DNA of 64,000 nucleotides. Origin: an uncultured Clostridia bacterium (lineage in GTDB: Bacteria > Bacillota > Clostridia > Oscillospirales > Ruminococcaceae). Position 1 is the first letter of the stretch. Each line of letters begins with the position of its first letter. Where the stretch lies: contig CANQJB010000001.1 of NCBI GenBank assembly GCA_947624155.1, positions 45,430-109,429 of the forward strand, written 5' to 3'. Of this stretch, positions 47,957-56,530 are shown one piece after another. The position numbers and the translations under genes were made by a program. A model generated the notes under the pieces. It did not search any database and was not told where the DNA came from. It saw only the letters and a list, made by a program, of their open reading frames with translations.

Positions 47957-48628
47957 ATGATTTTAGATAAGATAATCAATAAAAGAATCGAGCGCTATCA
48001 GTCAGAGCTGCTCGAAAAATACTGCGACGAGGTCGAGTCGATGTACCGCAAGATGCGCGGTTGGCGCCACGACTACCACAACCACATTCAGGCTCTTCAG
48101 GCTTCGATGGCGCTCGGAAAATACGACGAAGTCAGCCGTTATCTCGCCGACCTCAACGACGACCTCACCAATGTCGATACAGTCATCAAGACTGGACGGG
48201 TGATGGTCGACGCCATTCTGAACGGAAAGCTGAACATCGCCGCGCAGAACGAAATTCCGGTCAACGCAAAGGCGAAGATCCCCGACAGAACCCCCGCTTC
48301 GGACATCGACCTCTGCGTTATAATCGGAAACCTACTGGACAACGCGATTGAGGAAAACAAGCGCCTTTCGCCCGAAAAGCGTTTTATCCGCGTTTATATC
48401 GGCAGAAAGAACACCCAGTTTTACCTTTCGGTCACAAACGCCGCAGGCAAAAAGCAGCCCAAGATCGGCTCGGTTTTCGACACGTCTAAGGGCGTCGAGC
48501 ACGGCTTTGGGCTAAGGCGGGTGGAATCGGTCGTCAAAAAATACGGCGGCTATTTTTCGGCAGACAGCGAGGACGGCGGATTCACGGCGGAAATCCTGAT
48601 CCCGCTCACCGACGAAGACAGAAGCTGA
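47957..48628 (+). CDS. Soluble GHKL-type sensor histidine kinase
   Basis: 223 residues with no membrane segment, unlike AgrC-type kinases that carry a long membrane domain. The histidine-containing segment is RGWRHDYHNHIQAL near 35-48. The ATPase domain has N-box CVIIGNLLDNAIEEN near 118 and glycine box EHGFGLRRVESVV near 185. The start follows AGAAAGG. It pairs with the LytTR regulator. Being cytoplasmic, it must sense an internal signal or a partner such as the neighbouring ABC proteins. Confidence 0.9.
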   Translation: MILDKIINKRIERYQSELLEKYCDEVESMYRKMRGWRHDYHNHIQALQASMALGKYDEVSRYLADLNDDLTNVDTVIKTGRVMVDAILNGKLNIAAQNEIPVNAKAKIPDRTPASDIDLCVIIGNLLDNAIEENKRLSPEKRFIRVYIGRKNTQFYLSVTNAAGKKQPKIGSVFDTSKGVEHGFGLRRVESVVKKYGGYFSADSEDGGFTAEILIPLTDEDRS

Positions 48629-48641
48629 GTCTTCTGTCTTT

Positions 48642-48766
48642 TTTAGAGCGTTAGAGGTTAGAGGACAGAGGTTAGATGTTAGTTTTTCAGCTTTTGCGGA
48701 TTTCTGAACTTTGTACAATTTCTGGCTTCTAATCATCTATATTCTATCCTCTAGCTTCTAACATCC
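48642..48766. repeat. Intergenic repeat element, copy 2 (inverted)
   Basis: The reverse complement aligns to copy 1: shared core (TTCAGAAATCCGCAAAAGCTG against TGCAGAAAATCCACGAAAGTTG) and shared arm (CTAACCTCTGTC, CTCTAAC, GCTCTA). The two copies flank the kinase gene in inverted orientation. A short tandem CTGACCGT tract follows at 48812-48841. Confidence 0.65.
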
Positions 48767-48847
48767 AACCCCCAGCACACTGACCTTTTCCGCTCTTTCC
48801 GCTCTCTGACGATCTGTTTTCTGACCGTCTGACCGTCTGACTTTGCT

Positions 48848-48913
48848 TTTCGTACACCAAAAATTGCATTTCGTACCCAAAATAAACATTTTACGACCCG
48901 GCCGTGCTATACT
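48848..48913 (+). promoter_or_regulatory. Direct repeats and -10 before the ABC exporter pair
   Basis: TTTCGTAC occurs at 48848 and 48869, 21 bp apart, each followed by A/C-rich CCAAAA. A weaker third match lies near 48890. TATACT is at 48908 with no -35 match. Two short direct repeats about two helical turns apart before a weak promoter is how LytTR activators bind, so this is the best candidate target of the upstream regulator. Confidence 0.6.
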
Positions 48914-48934
48914 TCGGGTGTGAGGTGATAATAA

Positions 48935-50773
48935 ATGTCAAAAAAGAAAAAGGAAAAAGAACAAAAGCGCAAACCTAAATTCGGAATGCTTTCCTGCGTC
49001 GGCTATATCTACCGGCTGCTCTGGGAAAACGAGAAATTTCTGGCGCTGGTCGGATTCGCGGTGGTGCCGCTGTCGCTTCTCGCGGCGGTATTCGGGCTCT
49101 ACGCTTCTCCGGCGATAATCAACGCCGTCGGCAGCGGCGGCAGCTTCGGCTATATCGCGCTGGTAATCACCGGAATAGTCCTCGCGAGGGCGATTGTCAA
49201 CACTGCCAGCAGTATGCTTGACAGCGTGATAAGGCTTTCGGAGCATAACGTAATGCTCGTTTTGGCCGGCAAGGTGATGACCTGCTCCCGCCTGGCCGAC
49301 AACTGCCTGCTCTATGATCTCGAATATCAAAAGGTCATGGCAAGGGCAAACAAAGCGGCGGCTGACCATTCCCACGCGACGCATTTTCCGATGATCTTCG
49401 CCGAAACGGTCGCCGAAATAATCAAATTCTTCCTCTTCGGCGCGACAGTTTCAATGCTCCACCCGGCGATAGTGCTGTTGCTGATTGCGGGAACTCTGAT
49501 AACCCGCCAAATGTCAAACTGGCAGTGGAGAAAGCACTATCAGGAGCGCGACGGGAGAAACGCAGCCGAGCGCAGGCGGAATTATATCGCGGGAAATATC
49601 GCCCGAGACCTCAACCTTCAGAAGGAGATTCGGCTGTTCAATATGGCGAAGCCGCTTCAGGACCGCTTCTCGAAGCATATCGGCGAGTCGCTCGAATGGC
49701 AGAAAAAGCACGCGCGCCGCGGGTTTATTGTCTCGCTGGTAGATATGCTTATAGTCCTTCTGCGCGACGGACTCGCCTATGCGTTTCTGATATTCAAGGC
49801 CCTTCGCGGAGAGGTCGACGCGGCGCAGTTTGTGCTCTACTTCTCGGCGATAAGCTCGCTAGCGGGGCTTCTCGGCGGAATCGCCTGGCGGTTCCAGCAG
49901 GTCAGAGAGGGCTCGGCGCAGATAAGCGACATCAGAGAGATGCTCGAATATGAGGGAAAGCTCAATCACGGCAAGGGTATCGCGATCCCGACTGCGCCGT
50001 TCTCGATCGAGTTTAAAAACGTGACCTATAAATATCCTATGGGCGAGAAAAATGTGCTTGAAAACGTTTCGTTCAAAATCGAGCCGGGAGAAAAGATTGC
50101 GCTTGTCGGCCTGAACGGCGCGGGAAAGACCACCCTTGTGTGGCTGATTTGCGGGCTTCTTCTGCCCGACGAGGGCGAGGTTCTTCTCGACGGCCACACG
50201 CTCTATGAATATAACCGCGACGAGATGTATTCGCTGTTCGGAATAATCCCGCAGGAATACAATCTGCTGCCGGTCTCGCTCGAAAAGAACATCGCCTGCA
50301 CCGTCAACGAGGACGAGATCGACCGAAAGAAGCTGGAGCGCGCAGTCGAGCTCTCCGGCTTTAAGGAAAAGGCCGACAGTCTGCCTCTCGGCTTAAAAAC
50401 TCCGCTCGACAGAACGGTAAACGACGACGCGGTCGACCTCTCGGGCGGCGAAAAGCAGCGGCTCCTTTTGGCAAGGCTGATCTATAAAAACCCGCTCTGC
50501 ATGATTTTGGACGAGCCTACCGCAGCTTTAGACCCGATTGCAGAGGACAGAATGTATCGCCGCTACAATGAAATTTCAAAGGCCTCGACCTCGATATTCA
50601 TTTCACACCGCCTCGCCTCGACAAGATTCTGCGACAGGATATTCCTTCTTGACGGCGCAAACTTCGCCGAGGTCGGCACCCACGACGAACTGATGAACAA
50701 GGGCGGAAAATATCGCGAGCTGTTCGACGTTCAGAGCAAATACTATCAGAAGGAGGTTCCCGAAAATGGCTAA
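48935..50773 (+). CDS. ABC exporter, subunit 1 of a pair
   Basis: 612 residues. A basic N-terminus (SKKKKEKEQKRKPK) precedes the transmembrane domain (~30-330) and the nucleotide-binding domain (~345-612). The latter has Walker A LVGLNGAGKTTLV, signature LSGGEKQRLLLARL, Walker B MILDEPTAALD and H-loop ISHRL. All ATPase motifs are intact. It overlaps the next ABC gene by 8 bp, so the two probably form a heterodimer. The substrate is unknown. Linkage to a LytTR/GHKL pair suggests a peptide, lantibiotic or stress role. Confidence 0.92.
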   Translation: MSKKKKEKEQKRKPKFGMLSCVGYIYRLLWENEKFLALVGFAVVPLSLLAAVFGLYASPAIINAVGSGGSFGYIALVITGIVLARAIVNTASSMLDSVIRLSEHNVMLVLAGKVMTCSRLADNCLLYDLEYQKVMARANKAAADHSHATHFPMIFAETVAEIIKFFLFGATVSMLHPAIVLLLIAGTLITRQMSNWQWRKHYQERDGRNAAERRRNYIAGNIARDLNLQKEIRLFNMAKPLQDRFSKHIGESLEWQKKHARRGFIVSLVDMLIVLLRDGLAYAFLIFKALRGEVDAAQFVLYFSAISSLAGLLGGIAWRFQQVREGSAQISDIREMLEYEGKLNHGKGIAIPTAPFSIEFKNVTYKYPMGEKNVLENVSFKIEPGEKIALVGLNGAGKTTLVWLICGLLLPDEGEVLLDGHTLYEYNRDEMYSLFGIIPQEYNLLPVSLEKNIACTVNEDEIDRKKLERAVELSGFKEKADSLPLGLKTPLDRTVNDDAVDLSGGEKQRLLLARLIYKNPLCMILDEPTAALDPIAEDRMYRRYNEISKASTSIFISHRLASTRFCDRIFLLDGANFAEVGTHDELMNKGGKYRELFDVQSKYYQKEVPENG

Positions 50774-52628
50774 GATAACGATAAAAGACGACATCAACTG
50801 CTTTAAGCGCGCGTTTAAGATCTGGGGAGAATATGCGCCGAAATACTGGACCTGCGCGGTCATTATGAATGTTTTGCAGAGAGTTTCCTCCTACTTCTCG
50901 CTGACGATGTCGGCGCTGCTGCTCGACGAAATATCCGGCGCGAGAGACAAAAACCGGCTGATACTCTTTGCCTGCCTGACGGTATTCGGGGCGTTCACTC
51001 TGTCGGTGATCACCCGCGTTATGCAGATGAAGACCGATATTCAGGACAGCCAGAATTATTTCAGATATGCAAAAATCATGTTCGACCAGAATTGCAGGCT
51101 GCAATATGAACACCTCGAAAACCCCGACGTCAAGCTTCTGAGCGAGAAGATCGACGCCAACACCAGAACCGTCTACGGCGGGCTGATGAGTATTCTCTAT
51201 TTTGTGCCGGATTTGACAGCCTCTCTGACCGAGCTTATTCTCTCCCTTTCGCTGACGGTTGCCGCGCTCTTTGCAGGCGCCTCGGGGCAGTTCACCGGAT
51301 TTTTGAGCTTCATCAACTCCCCGCTTTCGGCCGCTGCAATGCTTCTGATAATCGCGTGCTTCTCCCTTCTGACCGCGAAGCTGAATGTGGTCAGACGCAG
51401 CCGCGCAGAGGTGGTGAGGTCTGAGATCTCTTTGGTCAACCGCCGCTTTACGGCTTACGGCAATCTCTACGGAGAGGATATGACCATTCTGAATCTCCAC
51501 CCGATAGTTTTGGACGAATTCAAAAAGCATCTTATGCGCCCGTCGTGGCTTAAAAAGTCATATAAAATCGACCTTGAGTTCGGAGCGATCTCCGCCCCGA
51601 TAAACGCCCTGCTCTCGGTAATAATACATCTCTTTGTCGCGGCGAAGGTCTTCTGCGGCGCATTCGGAATCGGCAGCTTCGTTCTCTATGAGGGCGCGAT
51701 AAACCGCTTTGTCAACGCGGTCAACGGCCTTGCGAGCGACATCGCGGCGGTGAGGTTCAACACCGGCTATCTTCAGACTACCTTCGAGCTGTTTGACCTG
51801 CCGAACAATATGTATAAAGGCACTCTCGCAGTCGAAAAGCGTGACGATCTCGACTATGAGATAGAGTTCAGGGACGTCAGCTTTAAATATCCGAGAACCG
51901 ACAACTGGGTGCTGAGACATATCTCGATGAAGTTTAAAATCGGGGATAAGATCGCGATAGTCGGCGAAAACGGCTCCGGCAAGACTACATTTATCAAGCT
52001 TCTCTGCCGACTCTATGACCCTACCGAGGGGCAGATTCTTCTCAACGGAATCGACATCACGAAATACAGATATGACGAATATATGTCGCTGTTCTCGGTG
52101 GTTTTCCAGGATTTCAGGCTGTTCGGCTTCTCGCTCGGAGACAATGTCTCGGCGGAGTTCGGGCATGACAGAGAAAGGGCGCGCGACTGCCTCGAACGCG
52201 CGGGAATGGGAGAAAAGCTCAGTGATCTCGACAAAAAGGCCGCAGAGGACGGCAAAAACGCGCTCGACTACTGCCTGGGCCGCCAATATGACATCGAGGG
52301 AATAGAATTCTCCGGCGGCGAGGAGCAGAAAACCGCGATCGCAAGGGCGATCTATAAAGAGTCGCCGTTTGTGATTCTCGACGAGCCGACTGCCTCTCTC
52401 GACCCCCTCGCCGAGGCCGCGGTTTATGAAAACTTCGACAAAATTTCAAAAGAGCACACCTCGGTGTTCATCAGCCACCGACTCTCGAGCTGCCGCTTCT
52501 GCGAGCGGATTCTGGTGTTCGACAAGGGGCAGATCGCCCAGGACGGCAGCCATGACGGGCTTTATGCCGGCGAGGGCAAATACCGCGAGCTTTGGGACGC
52601 CCAGGCGGGGTATTATGTGAAGAAGTGA
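50766..52628 (+). CDS. ABC exporter, subunit 2 of a pair
   Basis: 620 residues. The transmembrane domain spans ~20-330. The nucleotide-binding domain has Walker A IVGENGSGKTTFI, signature FSGGEEQKTAIARAI, Walker B VILDEPTASLD and FISHRL. The signature helix has Glu in place of the more usual Arg/Lys after SGGE, a mild asymmetry against subunit 1. The end of the gene is followed by a terminator shared with the converging radical SAM gene. Confidence 0.92.
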   Translation: MAKITIKDDINCFKRAFKIWGEYAPKYWTCAVIMNVLQRVSSYFSLTMSALLLDEISGARDKNRLILFACLTVFGAFTLSVITRVMQMKTDIQDSQNYFRYAKIMFDQNCRLQYEHLENPDVKLLSEKIDANTRTVYGGLMSILYFVPDLTASLTELILSLSLTVAALFAGASGQFTGFLSFINSPLSAAAMLLIIACFSLLTAKLNVVRRSRAEVVRSEISLVNRRFTAYGNLYGEDMTILNLHPIVLDEFKKHLMRPSWLKKSYKIDLEFGAISAPINALLSVIIHLFVAAKVFCGAFGIGSFVLYEGAINRFVNAVNGLASDIAAVRFNTGYLQTTFELFDLPNNMYKGTLAVEKRDDLDYEIEFRDVSFKYPRTDNWVLRHISMKFKIGDKIAIVGENGSGKTTFIKLLCRLYDPTEGQILLNGIDITKYRYDEYMSLFSVVFQDFRLFGFSLGDNVSAEFGHDRERARDCLERAGMGEKLSDLDKKAAEDGKNALDYCLGRQYDIEGIEFSGGEEQKTAIARAIYKESPFVILDEPTASLDPLAEAAVYENFDKISKEHTSVFISHRLSSCRFCERILVFDKGQIAQDGSHDGLYAGEGKYRELWDAQAGYYVKK

Positions 52629-52644
52629 GGATAATATAAAAATG

Positions 52645-52675
52645 TCCCGCAGAGCATTATTCATACTCTGCGGGA
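52645..52675. terminator. Hairpin between converging operons
   Basis: TCCCGCAGAG/CTCTGCGGGA 10-bp stem with an 11-nt loop and flanking AT-rich DNA. The T-run is weak, but it is placed to end both the ABC and the radical SAM transcripts. Confidence 0.65.
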
Positions 52676-52701
52676 TTCACATTTACAACTAAGCCGGAAT
52701 T

Positions 52702-53595
52702 TCACGAATCATAATCCCCCTCAAACTCCGGAACATAGCTTCCGCCTGCCGAATCCCGCTCCTGCGAGAAGCCGTCGAAGCCGAATTTTTCCGCGCAGTC
52801 GAGGACAAAATTATATTCAAATGTTGATACCCTCCGATTGATCTCCGAAAACTCCGCCGCCCTAAACATCGGCGTATATTGGCTCATCACGCTTAGAAGG
52901 ATCTCGTCCGGCCTAAACGCCTGCCCGAGCGCCTCGATGACCTTTTCGGAGTCGCGCCTGTGGGTTGGCAGCACCATATGCCTGACGATCACCCCGCGTC
53001 TGAGCGTTCCGTCGTCTCCGAGCTGAGGCTTTCCGGTCTGCTTCTGCATCTGCTTTATCGCCTCGATCGCGGTCTCAAAATAGTTCTCCGCCTGTGAATA
53101 CTTCTTTGAAAGCTCCGGCGAAAAGTATTTCAGATCGGGCAGCCAGACGTCGACATATCCCTCGAGCGCTCTGACCGTTTCGACGCTCTCATATCCTCCG
53201 CAGTTGCAGACGACGGGAATTTTAAGCCGGCTCCTGACCGCGTCGAGCGCTTTAATAACCGACGGAATAAACGGGGTAGGTGAGACTAGGTTGATATTGT
53301 GCGTCCCCTGAGACTGCAAATCGAGGAATATTTCGGCGAGTTCGCCTTCGGTGATATACCGCCCCTTGTTCTGCTGCGAGATTTCATAATTCTGGCAGAA
53401 GCAGCATCTCAGCGTGCAGCCGCTGAAAAAGACTGTTCCCGAGCCGCGCTCACCGCTGATCACCGGCTCCTCCCAGAAGTGCAGCCCCGCCCTCGCGATC
53501 CTGATTCTGTCGCTCTGCCCGCAGAAGCCGGTGCGCGTGCTGCGGTCGATGCCGCATTTTCTCGGGCAGAGTCTGCAATTCAGATAGTCCTGCAT
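52702..53595 (-). CDS. PflX-like radical SAM protein
   Basis: 297 residues. An N-terminal cysteine set (CRLCPRKCGIDRSTRTGFC) is followed by the radical SAM motif GCTLRCCFCQN near residue 60. VSPTPFIPSVIKAL and RHMVLPTHRRDSEKVI are typical of the pyruvate formate-lyase-activase-like PflX/YgkA group, whose substrate is unknown. It overlaps ispE by 16 bp and is the last gene of the lrp operon. There is no partner glycyl radical enzyme next to it. Confidence 0.88.
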   Translation of the reverse strand: MQDYLNCRLCPRKCGIDRSTRTGFCGQSDRIRIARAGLHFWEEPVISGERGSGTVFFSGCTLRCCFCQNYEISQQNKGRYITEGELAEIFLDLQSQGTHNINLVSPTPFIPSVIKALDAVRSRLKIPVVCNCGGYESVETVRALEGYVDVWLPDLKYFSPELSKKYSQAENYFETAIEAIKQMQKQTGKPQLGDDGTLRRGVIVRHMVLPTHRRDSEKVIEALGQAFRPDEILLSVMSQYTPMFRAAEFSEINRRVSTFEYNFVLDCAEKFGFDGFSQERDSAGGSYVPEFEGDYDS

Positions 53596-54410
53596 AATTC
53601 AACAAACGGGTAGTTTCCCGCAAGCTCATGCTTCGCATTCTCGGCGTCTTTTTCGCTTTTAAACAGCCCGAACACGCAGGAGCCGCTTCCGGTCATCTGC
53701 GCCGCCTCAGCCCCGAGGCCGAACAGCGCTTTTTTTATTTTTTCGATTACGGGATTTGCAAGCGCTGTTTCGAGATCGTTAGAGATAAACCCGAACGGCG
53801 TTTCTCCTCTTTTCGGAGCTGACAAAAACTTTTTAGTTCCGTTTTCGGTTCTGATTCCCTTTTCATCGAACAGTCGGTATGCTTCGGGTGTGGAGACCCC
53901 GAAATCCGGCTTGACAAGCAGCACAAACCTTTCCGGCATATCGCTGATGCTCTCCATTTCCTCGCCAATACCCCGGCAGACCGCTGCCCCGCCTCTTACG
54001 CAGAACGCAACGTCCGCCCCGACCTTTGCCGCGATGCTTTCAAGCTCCTCGCCGCCCAGACCTGCGCCGTAAATCTCGTTTAAAAGCCAAAGCGCCGCCG
54101 CAGCGTCCGCCGAGCCGCCCGCGAGACCCGCCTCCGAGGGTATCCTCTTTTCGATGACGATTTTCGCGCCGCCGCTTATTCCGGTATATTCAAAGAATCT
54201 TTCCGCAGCCTTGAAGCAGGTGTTCCGCCGGTCGGTCGGAACATTCGGCGCGTCGCATTCGATGACGATTTCGTCCGCCCTTTCTGCGCCGACGGTGTCA
54301 TAAAGCGAAACGGTCTGCATCACCGATTCGAGAAGATGATAGCCGTCCCCGCGCCTGCCGACAATGTCGAGCGTCAGGTTGATCTTTGCATAAGCCGCTC
54401 TAGTTATCAT
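53580..54410 (-). CDS. ispE: 4-diphosphocytidyl-2-C-methyl-D-erythritol kinase IspE
   Basis: GHMP kinase of the MEP isoprenoid pathway. About 276 residues. The start AYAKINLTLDIVGRRGDGYH is the family signature. The ATP loop is IPSEAGLAGGSADAAAAL near 95, with TGSGSCVFGLF near 245. The ATG at 54410 has GAAGGAG 7 nt upstream and is preferred to an in-frame TTG at 54416. It overlaps the aminotransferase gene by 11 bp. Confidence 0.95.
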   Translation of the reverse strand: MITRAAYAKINLTLDIVGRRGDGYHLLESVMQTVSLYDTVGAERADEIVIECDAPNVPTDRRNTCFKAAERFFEYTGISGGAKIVIEKRIPSEAGLAGGSADAAAALWLLNEIYGAGLGGEELESIAAKVGADVAFCVRGGAAVCRGIGEEMESISDMPERFVLLVKPDFGVSTPEAYRLFDEKGIRTENGTKKFLSAPKRGETPFGFISNDLETALANPVIEKIKKALFGLGAEAAQMTGSGSCVFGLFKSEKDAENAKHELAGNYPFVELCRTI

Positions 54411-55575
54411 TTTCAAGCTCCTTCAAAAACTCCGCGATCTTCTCGACCGCTTCCTTGAGGTGCTTTCTCGAATAGGCGTATGACACCCTGACATATCCCT
54501 CGCCGCTTTCGCCGAATGCCGTCCCCGGGATAACCGCGACCCGCTTTGAATAGAGAAGTCTCTCGCAGAACTCGTCGCTCGTCAGCCCTGTCGATCTGAT
54601 GCAGGGGAACACATAGAACGCTCCCTGCGGCATAAAGCAGCTCAGCCCGAGCCGGTTAAACGCATCGACAAGGTATCTTCTGCGCGAGTCGTATTCGTCG
54701 ACCATGTTCTGAACGTCTTCGTCGCAGCTTCTCAGCGCCTCGATCGCGGCATACTGGCTGACAGTCGGCGAGGACATTATCCCGAACTGGTGTATTTTGA
54801 GCGCATGGCGGAGAATCTCCCTCGGGCCGCACATATAGCCCAGTCTCCAACCGGTCATCGCGAACGCCTTCGAGAAGCCGTTGACATAAACCGTCCGCTC
54901 CTTCATTCCGTCTAGCGAGATTATCGAGCAGTGCTTGTGGTCATAGGTCAGCTCGCTGTAAATCTCGTCGGTCAGGATCATGATGTCGGTCCCGCGGAGA
55001 AGCTCGGCGATCGGCTCCAAGTCCTCCCGCGTCATAACCGCGCCTGTCGGGTTGTTCGGGAAGGGGAGTATCACAAGCTTTGTCCTGTCGGTTATTTTTT
55101 CTTTGAGACTGTCCGCCCTGAGCTTGAAGCAGTCCTCTTCTTTGGTTTCAATGATTACCGGAATCCCGCCGGTCAGCTCTACTATCGGCTTATAGCAGAC
55201 AAACGACGGCTCCGGAATGATAACCTCGTCGCCCGGCTCTATCAGCGCTCTGACTGTCAGGTCAATCGCCTCCGAACCTCCGACTGTGACGATTATCTCC
55301 CCGTCGGGGTCATAGCTGACGCCGGTCTTTTTGTTTATGTATTCCGAAATCTCTTTTCGGAGCGACATAAGCCCCGGATTCGCGGTGTAAACGGTCTTGC
55401 CGCGTTCGAGAGTTCTGATCGCTTCGCGGCGAACCGCCCAGGGCGTTCTGAAATCAGGCTCGCCGACCCCTAACGAAATGACGTTGTCGAGCTTCGCGGC
55501 GATGTCGAAATATTTTCTGATTCCGGAGGGCTTCAGCGCCTCCGCCTTTTTGCTGATTATCTTTGAGTAGTCCAT
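54400..55575 (-). CDS. Class I/II pyridoxal-phosphate aminotransferase
   Basis: 391 residues of the aspartate aminotransferase superfamily. It has GVGEPDFRTPWAVRREAI near 36, GGSEAIDLTVRAL, PFPNNPTGAVM, DEIYSELTYDH and the PLP Lys in VNGFSKAFAMTGWRLGY near 235. The Arg near the C-terminus (YVRVSYAYS) binds the substrate carboxylate. Substrate specificity (aromatic, aspartate or alanine) is not decided. It starts 4 bp after the Lrp gene, so the regulator may control it. Confidence 0.92.
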   Translation of the reverse strand: MDYSKIISKKAEALKPSGIRKYFDIAAKLDNVISLGVGEPDFRTPWAVRREAIRTLERGKTVYTANPGLMSLRKEISEYINKKTGVSYDPDGEIIVTVGGSEAIDLTVRALIEPGDEVIIPEPSFVCYKPIVELTGGIPVIIETKEEDCFKLRADSLKEKITDRTKLVILPFPNNPTGAVMTREDLEPIAELLRGTDIMILTDEIYSELTYDHKHCSIISLDGMKERTVYVNGFSKAFAMTGWRLGYMCGPREILRHALKIHQFGIMSSPTVSQYAAIEALRSCDEDVQNMVDEYDSRRRYLVDAFNRLGLSCFMPQGAFYVFPCIRSTGLTSDEFCERLLYSKRVAVIPGTAFGESGEGYVRVSYAYSRKHLKEAVEKIAEFLKELENDN

Positions 55576-55579
55576 AGTC

Positions 55580-56053
55580 TTACTGCATTACGCGGTCGTC
55601 GGCGTCCTCGTCGACGAGCATAATTCCGCTCTCCTTATATTTTTGCAGGAAAAAGTGAGTCGTTGTCGAAACAACGCCGTCGATAGTCGCGAGCCTCTGG
55701 GCAACATAGTCCGAGACTTCTTTTAAGCTGTGACAGCGCAGCATGACCGAGAGGTCATATCCTCCCGATACAAGATAGACGCTCTCAACCTCGGAATACT
55801 GGGCGATAGTCTTCGCAATCTCGTCATAGCCGACCTGCGCCTTCGGAGTGACCTTGAGCTCGATTATCGCTCTGACATAGTCCTTAGAAACTATTTCCTC
55901 GTCGAAAAGGGTGCTGTATCCCTTGATGACGCCGTCGCGCTCCAGCTTTGCGATCCTCTCGGCGACCTCTTCCTCGGTCTGCCCGAGCATCACCGCGAGC
56001 TCAGAATTTGACAATCTTGCGTTGGTTCTCAGCAGCTTGAAAAGCTTATCCAT
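55580..56053 (-). CDS. Lrp/AsnC-family transcriptional regulator
   Basis: 157 residues. The N-terminal winged helix-turn-helix (LFKLLRTNARLSNSELAVMLG, RIAKLERDGVIKGY) is joined to the amino-acid-binding RAM domain (~65-140, ELKVTPKAQVGYDEIAKTI). It heads the lrp-aminotransferase-ispE-radical SAM unit and probably autoregulates in response to an amino acid. The ligand is unknown. Confidence 0.92.
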   Translation of the reverse strand: MDKLFKLLRTNARLSNSELAVMLGQTEEEVAERIAKLERDGVIKGYSTLFDEEIVSKDYVRAIIELKVTPKAQVGYDEIAKTIAQYSEVESVYLVSGGYDLSVMLRCHSLKEVSDYVAQRLATIDGVVSTTTHFFLQKYKESGIMLVDEDADDRVMQ

Positions 56054-56136
56054 ATAAATAACTCCATTCTTAAATTATTTTAGCTACATATCTTTTAACG
56101 GCTTAATTATTGCGTGGAAGCCGTATTCTTCCCGAT

Positions 56137-56165
56137 AGTATAGCATTTTCTCTGACAAATGTCAA
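56137..56165 (-). promoter_or_regulatory. Promoter of the lrp operon
   Basis: TTGACA, 17-bp spacer, TATACT on the minus strand, about 84 bp before the lrp start. Confidence 0.82.
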
Positions 56166-56239
56166 TATTTTGTTCCAAATATACTAAAGCTGGCTTGAAA
56201 AATTATGAAAAATTGATAAAAATATCGTCAAAAAAAGTC

Positions 56240-56268
56240 TTGACATATCCAAAAAATCGTCTTATAAT
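56240..56268 (+). promoter_or_regulatory. Promoter of the small-ORF/ABC locus
   Basis: Perfect TTGACA, 17-bp spacer, TATAAT. It is one of the two strongest promoters by consensus in the window. Confidence 0.88.
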
Positions 56269-56313
56269 ATCATAGTCTTTTGGACGGAATATTAAAGGAA
56301 GGGGGCTGCAGCA

Positions 56314-56406
56314 ATGCGTACCGTTAAATTTATCGACAACAGAATACGAATGTGCTCCATCGCCGGCAGCTTGCCCTGCAACGAATCTGTAATCGCATTT
56401 GGTTAA
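56314..56406 (+). CDS. 30-codon ORF (leader or secreted peptide) before the ABC/DUF1854 operon
   Basis: Starts MRTVKFIDNRIRM and ends in VIAFG, with two cysteines spaced C-x7-C (CSIAGSLPC) in the middle. The RBS AAGGAAGGGGG is strong but lies about 12 nt from the ATG. The stop is 6 nt before a terminator, and the promoter upstream is near perfect. Two readings are possible. As a translated leader it would control read-through into the ABC genes, as BmrB does for bmrCD in Bacillus subtilis. As a peptide product it would be exported by those ABC proteins. There are no repeated codons for one amino acid. Confidence 0.65.
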   Translation: MRTVKFIDNRIRMCSIAGSLPCNESVIAFG

Positions 56407-56412
56407 TTGTTC

Positions 56413-56449
56413 GCTCTTGATGAAGCCCTGCTTCATCGGAGCGTTTTTT
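56413..56449 (+). terminator. Terminator between the small ORF and the ABC operon
   Basis: GATGAAGC/GCTTCATC (8 bp) extended by GCTC/GAGC, 3-nt loop, then six T. GCTCCATC at 56354-56361, inside the ORF, could pair 7 of 8 with the 5' arm as an antiterminator. Confidence 0.85.
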
Positions 56450-56530
56450 GCTGCTAACAGGAGTGAGTATCAAATAATTTTCAGTAAATCAATCAACTCA
56501 GAATGATTTCCGAAAGGAGATGTAACCGAA

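Noticed and set aside
47957..48628. Kinase gene truncated from a membrane-bound AgrC-like protein
   Set aside because: The upstream DNA to the regulator stop is repeat sequence without membrane-coding potential in any frame, and the gene has its own RBS.
48812..48841. CRISPR-like or microsatellite array
   Set aside because: Only two to three short CTGACCGT units without spacers; low-complexity DNA next to the repeat element.
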